NCBI GenBank assembly: GCA_905250125.1
Contig: CAJNOL010000483.1
Span: 62,001 to 126,000 of the forward strand
From: Rotaria sordida
Taxonomy: Eukaryota; Rotifera; Eurotatoria; Philodinida; Philodinidae
Direction of reading: 5' to 3'
DNA: 64,000 nt
Shown one piece after another: positions 36,304-47,397 of this stretch (its first letter is position 1; each line of letters starts with the position of its first letter). A program made the position numbers and the translations under genes. A model generated the notes under the pieces. The model did no database searches. It saw only the letters and a list, made by a program, of their open reading frames with translations, and was not told the DNA's origin.

Positions 36304-36482
36304 TTAATTATTCAGAGACATCAGGTTCAAAATTGCTTGACGGTCATCGTTGACTTCATACTCATCTAATGTTATTAATTGCATGACAGAAGAAGGCATC
36401 AATATAATATCATATCTATCATATTCGCCAGGCCTGATACTATGTAACTTTTCGCTAACTAATTCTATCAAATGTAGTTTAA
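36304..36482 (-). CDS. Orphan last exon, unrecognised
   Basis: A minus-strand exon after an AG acceptor at 36483-36484, open for 59 codons to TAA: starts KLHLIELVSEKLHS and ends RQAILNLMSLNN. Codon use is protein-like. No upstream exons found within the next 0.7 kb on the minus strand. It may be a fragment. Function unknown. Confidence 0.4.
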
Positions 36483-36697
36483 CTGATTAAATAAATGAAA
36501 CATGATAAGCTCGTGCGATATCTAAGATATCTAAAAATTTTTTCGAAAAAAATTTTTAACAAATTGTTGGAAAGGATCGAACTTGGTATAAATAATCATG
36601 GCAACTGTCCTCAATATTTGATAAAATAAAATTAAAGACGCCTACTTATCTTTATATTTTTATATAATGTTGCCAGAACTTTTGGTCAGACCTAAGT

Positions 36698-36958
36698 ATG
36701 ATCGAATCACATGATTTATCTCCTGATGAATCACTTGATAGGACAGCTTCGTCGAATACTGATCGTTCATCTACAATTATTTCTTCATCTCTCAGTCATT
36801 GCTCATCGAGTAATATTAAATGTAATTCGTCAAATATAAAAATGTTTTTAAAAGAACAACCAGAAAAATACGTGCTTGTCGACAATCACAAAGTGAATCA
36901 TTCAAAACCATCTCATATAGACTTGAGTTTTGTTTTTGTAAAAAATGATTATTCATAA
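36698..36958 (+). CDS. Hypothetical 86-residue Ser-rich ORF
   Basis: Starts MIESHDLSPDESLDRT, followed by a Ser-rich tract and KEQPEKYVLVDNHKVNHSK. Protein-like composition, but there is no known domain and no splice evidence. Might be one exon of a broken gene. Confidence 0.35.
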   Translation: MIESHDLSPDESLDRTASSNTDRSSTIISSSLSHCSSSNIKCNSSNIKMFLKEQPEKYVLVDNHKVNHSKPSHIDLSFVFVKNDYS

Positions 36959-37005
36959 AAGGAATGCATCATTAAAAATAAAGTATTTGATAAATAAAAA
37001 ATTTC

Positions 37006-37216
37006 TTCGGGTTACACGGGGACGGGTCGGGCGGGCCGGTCCAAGAAGCTGCCTGTGTGGGGTACGGGCGGAGCGGGTATAGATTTGCCGGGGCACAGGC
37101 GGGGCGGGGATTCTCAAAAAGAATATCCACGGGGTTCGGACGGGACGGGTTTGTGAATTTTACGGGGCGGGCCCCGCGGGGCATGATAAATCAATGCCCC
37201 GCACATCTCTGTTCTG
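37006..37216. repeat. GC-rich island, possible small transposon
   Basis: About 200 bp dominated by GGGCGGG/ACGGG units (for example GGGTCGGGCGGGCCGG, GGCGGGGCGGGG), sharply different from the surrounding AT-rich DNA. The right edge read on the minus strand begins CAGAGATGTGCGGGGC, which resembles the CAGRGATGTG end of the MITEs at 27875 and 56971. A short hairpin (GGGGCAT ... ATGCCCC) lies at the right end. Confidence 0.6.
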
Positions 37217-37490
37217 CACTACTGTTTAATTGATGATAAATCTTCTAAAGAATCTTCTACACGTAAAACTTTTTCATCTGTTTTATGTTCAATTGATGAT
37301 TTATCATTTAAAATTTGATTTATTAAATAAAAACAAAATCAATGAAAAATCAACCTGTTTTAGATAATTTATTAATTGAACTTGATTTTGGTGCTCCACC
37401 ATTGATAAAATATATTTGAAATGGATAATGATCGATTTATGATCTCAACACCATTCGATAGAAATGGATGAGTTAATTTAGTTAACATCT
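37217..37490 (-). pseudogene. Possible decayed coding fragment
   Basis: The minus strand reads LTKLTHPFLSNGVEII after an AG acceptor, then, after a one-base shift, DHYPFQIYFINGGAPKSS, then a second block ending KVLRVEDSLEDLSSIKQ and a stop. The blocks look protein-coding, but no single frame or good intron joins them. Family not recognised. Confidence 0.3.
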
Positions 37491-37856
37491 GAAATTATAG
37501 AAATATATTTATTCTCACATTTATTTTTATATGAAATAACACAAACAAATAAATTCTAAAAGCGACCTCTTTTGTTTATCTTTTTTTATTTTCAACAAGA
37601 TTTTTTATTTCTAATATTTACAATTAGAAATCCATATTTTATATCGGAAAATAATATTCTACAGAAAAAAAAAGTTATTTAAAATTAATCTGAATGATTG
37701 ATAATCTATCAATTATAAACAGAAGTCTCGTTTGAAATATAATCTCCACATGCACACACTTTACAATGCATCGTGTGAATATATTGTATCTCGACCGAAA
37801 CAAATGGAAAATAGATCGAAGCACTTTTAAATTTTTGCATTTGAACTTCGAATGGG

Positions 37857-38103
37857 TTTTAATTTTGAATCAGTAACAACTGGGATTATTGTAACAACTA
37901 AATTATTTTACGATACTTGAGATGATACAGTTAATGTTGCTTGAAGAATGGATTCAACGAGTAAAAAGCAACAAATTCAAGTTCCAGAACATGTTGCTAT
38001 AGCTTTAAAAGATAAATATCAATTTGAATTTCGTGGAGAGATTGATGTTAAAGGAAAAAGTCGAATGAAAACTTATTTTTCCGAACCAAATTCAAAACAT
38101 TAA
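37857..38103 (+). pseudogene. Adenylate-cyclase catalytic-domain relic (C2-like end)
   Basis: One frame reads TTGIIVTTKLFYDT-stop-DDTVNVA-stop-RMDSTSKKQQIQVPEHVA and ends FRGEIDVKGKSRMKTYF before SEPNSKH and TAA. This matches the end of class III cyclase domains (GVIGTTKLLYD-WGDTVN-ASRMDTTG, GxVNVKGKGxMKTY), nearest to membrane adenylate cyclases of the ADCY9 type as I recall them. Two in-frame TGA codons (Trp and Ser positions) and no upstream exons make it a fragmentary pseudogene. Confidence 0.7.
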
Positions 38104-38198
38104 CAATGATATTTTTTTTCTCAATTTTAGAATAAAATAAAATAAAATAGATTTTGTTTTTCTTTGCAAAACAAAATCGTCTTAGTTGATTCGAAAAA

Positions 38199-40583
38199 AT
38201 GGCTGGTGTTCTTGATACTCATAATGGTTAGTTGAATAATTTGAAATAATAAATCATATTTAACCGATTTTCTTTTTTTAGGTATTCATCTCGACATATC
38301 AAACAAATATTTAAAGGTTAAAGATGTAAATCTCGTAAGTGTATGCGTGATTTGTCTATATACAGGGCGCCTCAAAAGTCACGCACCAAACAAAAAAAAA
38401 ATTAAATATCTCTATTAAGGCTTAAGCAAATGAGCTGATTTTTTCGTTGATGGTAGAGGCATATACAAGCTTTTTATTCATAAGGACACGTCTAGATAGA
38501 CCCTCTATCAATTAGCCCTATTGACTTCACGAATAAAAAATATGCTTTTTCATATATCAAAAAAAACCAATATAATATACAGAAAGGAAAATTTTTCAGA
38601 AAAGAATAATCAATATGTTAAAGCAAATATTCATATTGTTTGCCTTCTGTACTAATACACATTTGGCAACGCTTAGCTACAGAACGAGAGATTGCTTGGC
38701 ATAATTCGATATTATTATTGAGCGATATAAATTCATGTTCAATTAATAATTTCAGATAATCCAAATCACCGTTTGTTTGGAATGTAGCTTCGTCTGTCCA
38801 CAAAATTCGATCTAATATAGTTGGATCTTCTACAACTGAATCTAAAACGCATTGACAAAATACAAGTCGTCGATCAGGATCATCCTCATAAGGCTTGTAA
38901 TAATCTCGATTTGTACGGTTTCAAATGGAGATCTTTCATGATACGTTGTAACCTTGAACGTGAGATATCAAGTTCACGTGCTGCACGTCTTTGTGACGCT
39001 TGTGGATTAAGAAGAAAACTTTGAGAAACAAGTTCCATATTTTCTTCTGTATTTCTTGATGTTGGTCTACCACTTCGAGGTGTATCTTCCACAGAACCTG
39101 TCTCATCAAATTTTTTTGCTAGTCAGTAAATTGTTTGTCGAGCTGGAATTTCGTTGTCAGCACATCCATCTCTAAACGCTTCATTTACTATTTGTAATGT
39201 TCTTCCTGACATCCACGATTGCTTCAGGACAAATGTTCTTTTGTTAAAACTCTCGGCATCTGTACATACGAATTCGAAGTAAGATAGAATGAACAGTGTG
39301 CAGCAAAGAAGCACAGATCTTACCGGGAATATCGAAAACGTACGTATACTGCTGCTAAAGCAATATAATGAACAATATAAATAAAACGATTTAGAGCGTG
39401 TAAAGTGCCAACATAGGTTATAGGAAAACAGAAGGAGAAAAGTACGAAAAGAGAATATATATGAATACAACATGCGTTGTTTATAAATTTATTCTATTAA
39501 TTACATTTTCTCCGAATCAACTGTTCTTTCTGTACATTACATAGTGTTTTTTGATATATAAAAAAACAGATTTTTTATTCTTGAAGTCAATAGGGTTAAT
39601 TAATAGAGGGTCTACCTAGACATGTCTTTATGAATAAAAAGCTTGTATATGCCTCTACCATCGACGAAAAATCAGCTCATTTGCTCAAGCCTTAACGAAG
39701 ATATTTAATTTTTTTTTGTTTGGTGCGTGACTTTTGGACCGCCCTGCATTAATAAAAATTTGTTTCAGACGCCGGCAGCACTATACCTTCGCAATAAAAC
39801 ATCTGTTAAATTACACCTTTCATTATTATTTATTATGGCATTGGTTTATATTATCTTGATGATCATATTTGTTCATCAAATGTTAATGCTCCACAAACAC
39901 AATAATACAAAATGAATTAATGAACATCATGAAACTGTTGTTAAAATCTTAAAAAATATCTCGTCTGATAAACTTAATTGTAATGAATGTATTTACATTA
40001 ATCCTGATCCAAAAAAACATGAAGAATTTGAAATTGATGATGTCGAGTGTCAAGTAAGTATAAAATGTGTATTTAATTAATGAAATATTTGTATTTGGTT
40101 TAGACATCAGCAGAACTTGTGCCTGTTTTAAAATCGGTAAAAATTTTAAAGCATCTGGATGACAAGAAATATCTCGATCTGGCTGATCATTTCAAGATCG
40201 TAAAATTTCGACGAGGTCAACATATTGTTCAAATCGGAAGAATAGCCGATAGATTTTTTATTCTTTTGAACGGTAAAACAAATAAAACTTAACCTTTTCT
40301 CTGAAATATAAACAAAAAGTTTTATTTAGGTACTGCTGGTGTATTTAAGCCAGGAAAAAATGGTCAAACACTTGATCAAGTGTCTACATTAAATCGATTG
40401 GATTATGTAGGTGTTTTGGATATGTTCTTTAATCGAAGATATTTGGCTACTGTTACGGCAAATATTCTTTTATCATGCACTGAAATGAACATCGACATGT
40501 TCAATTTTTGGATTAGACCTATATTAGAAGATCTTCAATCAAAATCTGAAGAATATAATACATTCAAAAATTTAGATGTTTAA
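38199..40583 (+). CDS. Membrane-anchored cyclic-nucleotide-binding protein, one in-frame TGA
   Basis: Five phase-consistent exons: 38199-38226, 38282-38334, 39769-40053, 40104-40272, 40330-40583. The first three give MAGVLDTHNGIHLDIS, then one transmembrane segment (LHLSLLFIMALVYIILMIIF). A TGA at 39913-39915 interrupts exon 3, but the frame stays open after it (NEHHETVVKILKNISS) through the splice to one CNB domain: VPVLKSVKILKHLDD, FRRGQHIVQIGRIADRFFIL, and an end (EEYNTFKNLDV) like the last part of PKA type I regulatory subunits. The phosphate-binding cassette is degenerate: YVGVLDMFFNRRYLATV lacks the Glu and Arg that hold cAMP. Either one gene with a nonsense codon, or a 75-residue membrane protein followed by a CNB relic. 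Intron 2 (1.4 kb) contains a mariner element. Confidence 0.6.
38363..39746. mobile_element. Mariner/Tc1-type transposon, internally deleted, long terminal inverted repeats
   Basis: Ends CAGGGCG...CAAAAGTCACGCACC and its reverse complement; inverted repeats extend about 200 bp on each side (CATATACAAGC, GACTTCA.GAATAAAAAAT). Preceded by TA on the left (the right flank is CA). Lies inside an intron, so it is probably tolerated. Length 1.38 kb, close to autonomous mariners, but the coding part is shortened. Confidence 0.88.
38618..39259 (-). pseudogene. Mariner transposase remnant
   Basis: Starts MPRVLTKEHLS, then frameshifts. Helix-turn-helix region with SGRTLQIVNEAFRDG, linker GRPTSRN, PQASQRRAARELDISRS, then another shift near 38895 and DRRLVFCQCVLD, RILWTDEATFQTNG. 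The DE-containing strand (WTDEA) is followed directly by DLDYLK, so the centre of the DDD/DDE catalytic domain has been deleted; the C-terminal end (CQMCISTEGKQYEYLL) remains. Contains stops. Not functional. Confidence 0.88.
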
Positions 40584-41385
40584 ACAAAACGAACACTTCT
40601 ATACATATATAACACTAAGATTCATGAATTTCTATGTTTAAAAACAACGAACACTTTTAAACATGTATAAGAATAGGTATAATGTTCGTTTATTTTTTTA
40701 AATAATAAAAAAACAACAGCATCCAGTTTGATGAAATTAATTGTTTAGAAAAATTCATCCTATGATGAGGAGAGATCATCAAAGGTTAGATGAATTTACA
40801 TAGTATATAACAATAAGATATTCATTATTACTACCTCGATGTAATTGGGAAAATGCTTCAAGTATCACAAACGCCATTATATTGAATTGCAAGCTTATTA
40901 ATAAATAATCTATGAAAATTATTTGGTCTCTGAATTTTATCTTTTTAGACATTGAAATTCTGTAATAATACTACTGCTTAGTTTTCTATCATTTGAAATA
41001 TGAAAAGACTTTTATTGTAATTAAGAAAGCAGTAAAATATCCTATCATCAAAGTCATCCATCATATCTAAATGAAATTATTAGAGACAATCAAGTTGGTT
41101 TGTTCCAAATTTCATTTTCACACGTTTTCTAATCATTTTTCAACTGTGTTCATTAACTAATAAACATGGGAAAGTATTCAAATATGAATAGTTCTGTCTT
41201 ATTTAAGCATAAACTTTTCATTGAACATACCAAGAGAAACTTTTCATTGCTAATAAAAGAGATTGAACAATCATTCAGACACTTGAAGAACTTGTCTTCA
41301 ATCATGACGCCAAAACATAAACCTATGTTAATTAGTTCGACGCACGGCTATTTGATCACGTTCGATTGAAGATATTTCTATATAC
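40584..41385. other. Intergenic after the CNB gene, no gene seen
   Basis: Two AACGAACACTT...ACAT.TATAA blocks at about 40589-40671 form a short imperfect direct repeat. ORF 41166-41369 has no recognised features. Confidence 0.5.
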
Positions 41386-41387
41386 AG

Positions 41388-41538
41388 TCCTGGACAATAT
41401 TTTATGAACGATTTTATTTTCAGCACAACTCCCTCATAATGTGCACTTTTGACGAGTGGTTTTCGTCAAAAGTGCACATTATGAGGGAGTTATGCTGAAA
41501 ATAAAATCGTTCGAAAAATATTGTCCAGGATTATATAT
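41388..41538. mobile_element. Short palindromic MITE with CCTGGACAATATTTT ends
   Basis: About 65-bp arms that are near-perfect reverse complements around a ~10-bp loop: left CAGTCCTGGACAATATTTTA, right ending AAATATTGTCCAGGATTATA; inner part CTCCCTCATAATGTGCAC. TA-rich flanks fit TA insertion as in Tc1/mariner-derived MITEs. No coding. Confidence 0.85.
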
Positions 41539-41564
41539 ATTGTATGACTGTTTTTTCTGTAAAA

Positions 41565-41665
41565 GGGTGGGATGTGGGTGTGGGTGGGTATGGCTGTGGG
41601 TGAGAGGGTGTGACTACTCTCAATACCCACCCACACCTCACACTCACACCCCACCCACACCCTTA
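41565..41665. repeat. Telomere-like G-strand/C-strand dyad
   Basis: GGGTGGGATGTGGGTGTGGG-type segment, a spacer of about 20 bp (GTGACTACTCTCAATA), then CCCACCCACACC...CCCACCCACACCC. Same design as the dyads at 35866 and 43775. Confidence 0.8.
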
Positions 41666-43612
41666 ATCGGTCGATCCTCCTCATACTAACATATAAAACC
41701 ACAACAGTGCAGCAGTATCAACAACAACGACACCAATAGCAACAGCAAGATTCAAAATTATGTATTTATTTATTAATTGAACATTGGTATTTTGATGTAC
41801 TTATTAATTTATTTATGTATTTATTTTTTGTATACATTCCTGTTCATTTTGAGCACAATGTAACTCCTGAAGATGTACTCAGAAGAGTGCGAAAGCTTGA
41901 GAAATATTTTGTAAATTTCTGATAGAAATAAATGTTTTTTACAGCAGTTCTCTCCTTTTTTTTAAAATATATTTTTCCTACTGCTGTTCCCTCTAAAGTT
42001 TCATATAATTATGATGAGAACCCATCGTTTTTTATTCCGTGAGAAATATAGAGATGGTTTTTATCATTCAAATAATTCAGTTTTATTGTCAAAACGAAGT
42101 CATCATAGAACTTGTGTCCATTTTTAACCAAGAATCCATTGTAACAACGAGAAAAATGACTCTTTTTTGAGAAATTAATGAAAAATCTCGTTGTTCCATA
42201 GCTTCTGGAAGAAAAATGGAACTTATACCACTTTGGTCGAGTATCTTAAAGCATACCACTTGTTTGACAATCTGTCGTTTATGTACTTTCGATTAGAGAC
42301 AGTTTTTCCTTTACTTTTGTGAGTTTGAATCCTTTTTCTGCAAGCTAACCAATAACTAGTTATGTTGATATGATGCTTCATAAAATTCTGACAGATTTTT
42401 ATTGTGAAAATGCTGTCTAAAAAGCAATTTTACTCAAAAGTTTTGCGAGAAGTGCTCAAAAAATTCTTAATGAGCATCCGGACGTCCGGATACGGCTGAC
42501 CCCTCCCTCTATCCAGAAATGTCCATTTTTCGCTGACTTCCCTCCCTCATTTACTTCGACGTCCTTTATGGATGACCCTCATACCCTTGTAGTTTCAATC
42601 TCCACCCTCCCTCTAGTCTTACCACTTGTAGTCTTACCCCTTTATAATCTTACGACCATTAACATTTAACCATTGATTCAGCACAGACAGACACTAAACA
42701 CTATATATATATATTTGCATTTATTTTATTCGCAATCTTTATAGGTCGATAAAGCAGAGTGTGTGCTGATTAGAAATATCAGAGTTTTTTTCAAAATCAG
42801 TCTAATAATAAGAGAGATCTTGAGCATTTTTCATTTTCGGAACGCTTAAAAAGCACTTTTTAATCTAACATCGTCAATACTCGTTTAAGAACTGTTATAA
42901 ATTGACTAGTGCGTTGTCGACTTTTTTCTATATCAAAATTTATAAAAAAAAAAATGTACTTTAAAATAAAAATCTTTTTCTATTGTGAACTAACGAATAT
43001 TGCACCGATTCAGTCCTACGAAAGTATGGTTTACATGAGCGATTCAGAAAGACTTTTACATTACAAAATGATAAATTGCTACATCATATCCCAAGCAATG
43101 TTTGTATAATTAACGTCGTGTTTTCGTCCTTAGGTCTAACAGTGCATGAATTCGAATATTTCGATATTTTTTAAATCTTACGATTGAAACATATTTTAGT
43201 TAATCTTCTCATATTTAATCGTTCGCAGAAGCTAAAATATTCAAATATTTGCTTTATTTTCATAAAATATAAATGATTGAAATTCACGATATGAAATGTT
43301 TTTTAATGTACTCAAATACAAACGAACATTTTGTAATTATGTCACGAGCAATATCATGGATTTTTCTCCTTTCAAACTTCAATTATTATTCATAATCAAT
43401 TGATTCTTGTCTTGCATTACTAAAAGTCATCTCATATATCATTAATAAAATAAACGATAGAATTAAAGTTTTCTTTTTCTATTTATTCGACAAAATAGAA
43501 ACTAATTTTTCTTAGTATTATATTTAAATCAATATAGATCTTTACAATAATTCTATTCCATTGACTCTTAGAAAGATTGTAATAAAACAAATAGTTGATA
43601 ATTTTACATAAA
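41666..43612. other. Repeat-rich intergenic DNA
   Basis: Contains a retroelement-3'-end-like block with a hammerhead-like core at 41867-41894 (see findings), a C-rich stretch with repeated CTTGTAGTCTTACC-like units at 42520-42655, and a TA microsatellite at 42702-42713. No gene recognised; ORF 42909-43109 unsupported. Confidence 0.5.
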
Positions 43613-43774
43613 TCATTTATTTTTCATCTTTTCTTCGTCCGGATGTTTGACATAGGAATATGGTGGAAAAAAGTTTTCAAGTACATTTACTGAATGATAG
43701 AATGGTTTCCAAGTTCGTAGAGTTTCTACTCTAGAACAATTATCTTTTGCCTGCCGTTGATCTCGAGCGATTAG
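43613..43774 (-). CDS. Orphan 3' exon abutting a telomere-like dyad
   Basis: The minus strand is open for about 50 codons up to TGA at 43613-43615: RDQRQAKDNCSRVETLR, then TWKPFYHSVNVLENFFPPYS and YVKHPDEEKMKNK. Codon use and composition are protein-like. On its 5' side the sequence runs straight into the G/C-rich dyad at 43775, and no upstream exon is seen. Family not recognised. Read as a gene fragment cut at the dyad. Confidence 0.45.
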   Translation of the reverse strand, partial: LIARDQRQAKDNCSRVETLRTWKPFYHSVNVLENFFPPYSYVKHPDEEKMKNK

Positions 43775-43851
43775 GGTGTGGGTGGGTAGGTGTGGCTATT
43801 CCCGTAAGTCAGCCACACCCATACCCACACCCACACCCACACCCACACCCT
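43775..43851. repeat. Telomere-like G-strand/C-strand dyad
   Basis: AGGGTGTGGGTGGGTAGGTG, a short spacer (GGCTATTCCCGTAAGTCAG), then four or more CCCACA units (CACCCATACCCACACCCACA...). Inverted telomere-like arms. Confidence 0.85.
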
Positions 43852-43915
43852 CTCATCCAATTGGGCTCTTTCGGGCTGCGAGTTTAGCTCATGCGGTTCT
43901 TTTCAAGTCAGAAGT

Positions 43916-44456
43916 TCAACTATAGTTCATTTCAGCGTTAAATGGCCGTGAGGATTTTTTGAATAACTTTTGATTGACTCAGACTATTAAGCTTGGGATT
44001 TCAGCATTGGAAAGAGCCAGCTCTGAGGCGTCTATCTATATAATATTCATCAAGGTCAAAGGCGTTTTTTTTTCATACGGTTTGTGCATCATTATGTTGT
44101 TCATCCCATATTTTCATAAATTTTTATAATAATCTAACCTCAAAATATACCAAATTGTAGCCCAAATCGTTCTGATATATGATGTAAAATTGCTACAACT
44201 TAAAATGATCTGGTTAATGAAAAAGGTCATTTAGACTGTCAAAATCATACTATGTACACAGGGCGATTTGGATTAAAATTCGATTTGAAAAAAAGTGCCT
44301 TTGGCCTTGATGAATATTATATAGATAGACGCCTCAGAGCTGGCTCTTTCCAATGCTGAAATCCCGAGCTCAATAGTCTGAGCCAATCAAAAGTTACTCA
44401 AAAAATGCCCACGGCCATTTAACTCTGAAATGGACTATAGTTGAATTGATCATAAA
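43916..44456. repeat. 0.54-kb foldback element
   Basis: Inverted repeat: outer AACTATAGTTCATTTCAG against CTGAAATGGACTATAGTT; TTAAATGGCCGTGAGG against the reverse complement of CCCACGGCCATTTAA; inner CCAGCTCTGAGGCGTCTATC and its complement GATAGACGCCTCAGAGCTGG. The GAATAACTTTTGATTG part of the left arm resembles the 34249-34890 family. Loop about 44180-44290. No ORF. Confidence 0.85.
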
Positions 44457-47397
44457 TTAAGATAATCATTAAATTTTGAAAAATTTGATCATCAATCAGC
44501 ACATTGCAGTAGTAGAAGATCAAGATTAGGGTTTAGTGAAGAACTTTGAGGTTAAATTGTCAATTAGATAGCTCATAATAAAACAAAAAATTAATCGAAC
44601 GCATGCAAAAACTTGTCGATTATCCCAAAATAATTATTAACGAAATAACAATATGAGCAAGCTCTCGAAATAGTTGTGGTCAAAGTCATTATTCATTATC
44701 ATACGGTATATCTCATATGAATCATATCGTCATAAACCATTGAAACTTTTATTAATATTAATCGTTGAATTTTTTCTTTGTTGAACATCAATATTTATTT
44801 ATCATATAATTGAAATATTTAATGAAAATTTTATCATTCACCACCAAATATTTATCTTGACTTAATACTTTTGTTTCTTTTACATCAACATTATGTAATA
44901 GATTAAAAAGCTATTCGAAAGTCATGTATTCATATCAGCATAAGAAAAGTAACACTTACAACTATTAAAAGAAAGAATTTGAAAAAGTTCATCTGACATC
45001 AGATCATCAATCATTCAGTATTTCACCTAACAAGTTTGATTGTTATCAAGCACACAATACAAACAATTAACTGAGTATATAATTTTAGCTGACTACTGCC
45101 GTTCAAATTTAAAGCATTTTTATTATTTAATTATATGTTCAGTTCGAATCATACTTTAGTTAGACAGGATAAATAAAGTTGATACTAAACTAAGTTCAAT
45201 CAGTTAGCATAGATAGGAGTAAAATATGCGTTGATTCTTTCTAAGAATCATTTCAGCGAGAATTCCTAAACTAAAATAGAAAAATCTTTCAGGCAGAAAT
45301 TCAACCAGTCCGAAAAGCATAAGAGAATGCAGATTAGAAAAATGAAGCTATAATGAATACTTTAAGCTGACCGAAGTTATCAGACACCAATCATAACGTT
45401 GTTTAATTATGTTTCTTGCAACTTTCATTTCTTTGTCTTGGTTTTACAAATGAAATAAAGAGACAATACGATTCTTCAAGATTCATTCAGTGATATTATA
45501 CGATGTTTTATAAATCGAATGAAAATGTACTCATGTCAAACAATCAGATACTAAGATCATATAAGATCTTACCTTTGATCTTGTAAAATCAGACAAAAAT
45601 TGTCGTCTTATAAAGTTAATGCTAAGTTGCATTATAAGATTTTTTGAAAGATCTTGCTGACTTCTATAAGATTATAGGAAAACTTATGCTACGGTAAGAT
45701 CTTTGAAGAAACTTATAGTACCACTTACTGTAAGATATCTAAGACTATCATCGTTTGTACGATTTCATCTTGTGTTAGAAGATTTTACATTTGATTTTTT
45801 CGATCTAGGAATTTTCGTATGTAAAAATTACATCAAGTCTTATCGTTAGATTTTTTTAGAAGATTTTAAAATGTGTTAAGATTTTGTTTGACCGTTAAAT
45901 GCTATTGATATGGGTGATAAAAGAGTCAATGTTTTTCATTGTTTTACTATTGAATAATTGAACGATATTAACAAATACTTTGAATAAAGTCATACAAACA
46001 TCTATGCAAAATTCAAAAGCAATTATTTAAAAAAGAACTGTCGTACAATTGCGAAGATAAAAATCAATTTTTTAGTTTACTATTAATCTGATATCAAAAA
46101 ATAAAAATGAACAAACTGTTTGATAATTCACTGACTGACGAATTTTCTTTTTTTTGTCTTTTTAATATGGAGACCGTAGTGTTATGTCATTCGTCTTCTT
46201 TATTATATGTGTTAAGTCTTTCGCGTATTTGTACTAGCTTTCGAAAAGCGCGTCAAAATGATTGTTAGTTTACTTATTTGACGCTTTTTATTTAAATAAA
46301 TAATAATAGAAGGGAATCTTCTCTGTTTAACTGATCATGAAATAATCAATCGAGTAAAAAATGAGCAAAGAGATTATTTGTGAAATAAGTATGAATTAAC
46401 TAATAATAATCATTTAGTGATACAATTTGTATATGAATCAGTTTATAAAATACCCATCAATTATATGTTTATATATATATATATTATTTTACTAGACATT
46501 GTTTAATATTATTTTTTCTTTCCGTATAAGCTTCATCTGAGCAACCTATTAAAAAAAGATGTACATAACTACATAGTTTTTATACCTTTCGGCTGCTGTC
46601 TTTTTCAAACAATAACAACAGGAAAAAAAGAAACATGATTGAGTATTCGATTTCAGATTGAAATTTATTCCTAATTACAAAAAAAGCATTTACAATATTT
46701 CATATTTTGATTCTCTCTCTCTCTCTCTATTGAGTCAACACCGTCATTTGAAATCTATATGTAAATAATAATAATTAATGTCTTTAACAAACGATTAAAT
46801 TCTATCTACATATAATTGAAGAAAGATGATAAATTCTTTTTATTATATTGACTTATTTTTCTTGTAGAAACATTGCAAATCGGTTTCTTTTTTTTTGTTA
46901 GATGTCATGTAAAAAATAAATTCAATGTAAATGAATCAAATCGAACTCTTTTTTAAATAATATAAGAAAATAAATGATATTTTAAACATTTTTTTTTTAA
47001 TCATAGTATACACAGCGACAGATACATAATATTGGTAATAAGAGAAGTAGAAAATTGATCAGGAGGGGTATTATGAGAATATCAGAGTGTAGGAGAATCG
47101 AACACATACTTAAATAATATCAACTTATTTCTACTGTAATGGAAGAGCGACAATTTTGATTAATCTTAAATAGATCATTGGTCATGAGGTATTTTATTTA
47201 ATCGTACACGAAGCACAATGTTTTTCTCTTTCTCAATTGAAAGCAATTATTTTCTTTTTCCTTCTTTCTCTTTTCTCTAACATTGATGAAAACAACCAAT
47301 GAATGTATAAAACAAATAGAACACTATTGGTTTATATCAATAACTTTTTTTTTTCTTCTCAATACAATCTAAATGAATTAGTAAGAAATAATTGAAA
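44457..47397. other. 2.9 kb upstream of the homeobox gene
   Basis: No coding recognised. Has a cluster of TAAGAT/ATCTTA units in both orientations (45547-45905), a CT microsatellite (46714-46728) and short TA runs. It could contain regulatory DNA of the homeobox gene, but nothing specific can be shown. Confidence 0.5.

Noticed and set aside
38821..39024. Plus-strand 67-codon ORF
   Set aside because: Antisense of the mariner transposase remnant.
39913..39915. Selenocysteine reading of the in-frame TGA in the CNB gene
   Set aside because: No SECIS-like element was sought successfully, the position is in a low-constraint linker, and a plain nonsense mutation is simpler.
43870..43925. tRNA-like stretch with a TAGCTCATGCGG D-arm-like motif
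   Set aside because: No anticodon or T stem can be folded; it leads into a foldback element.
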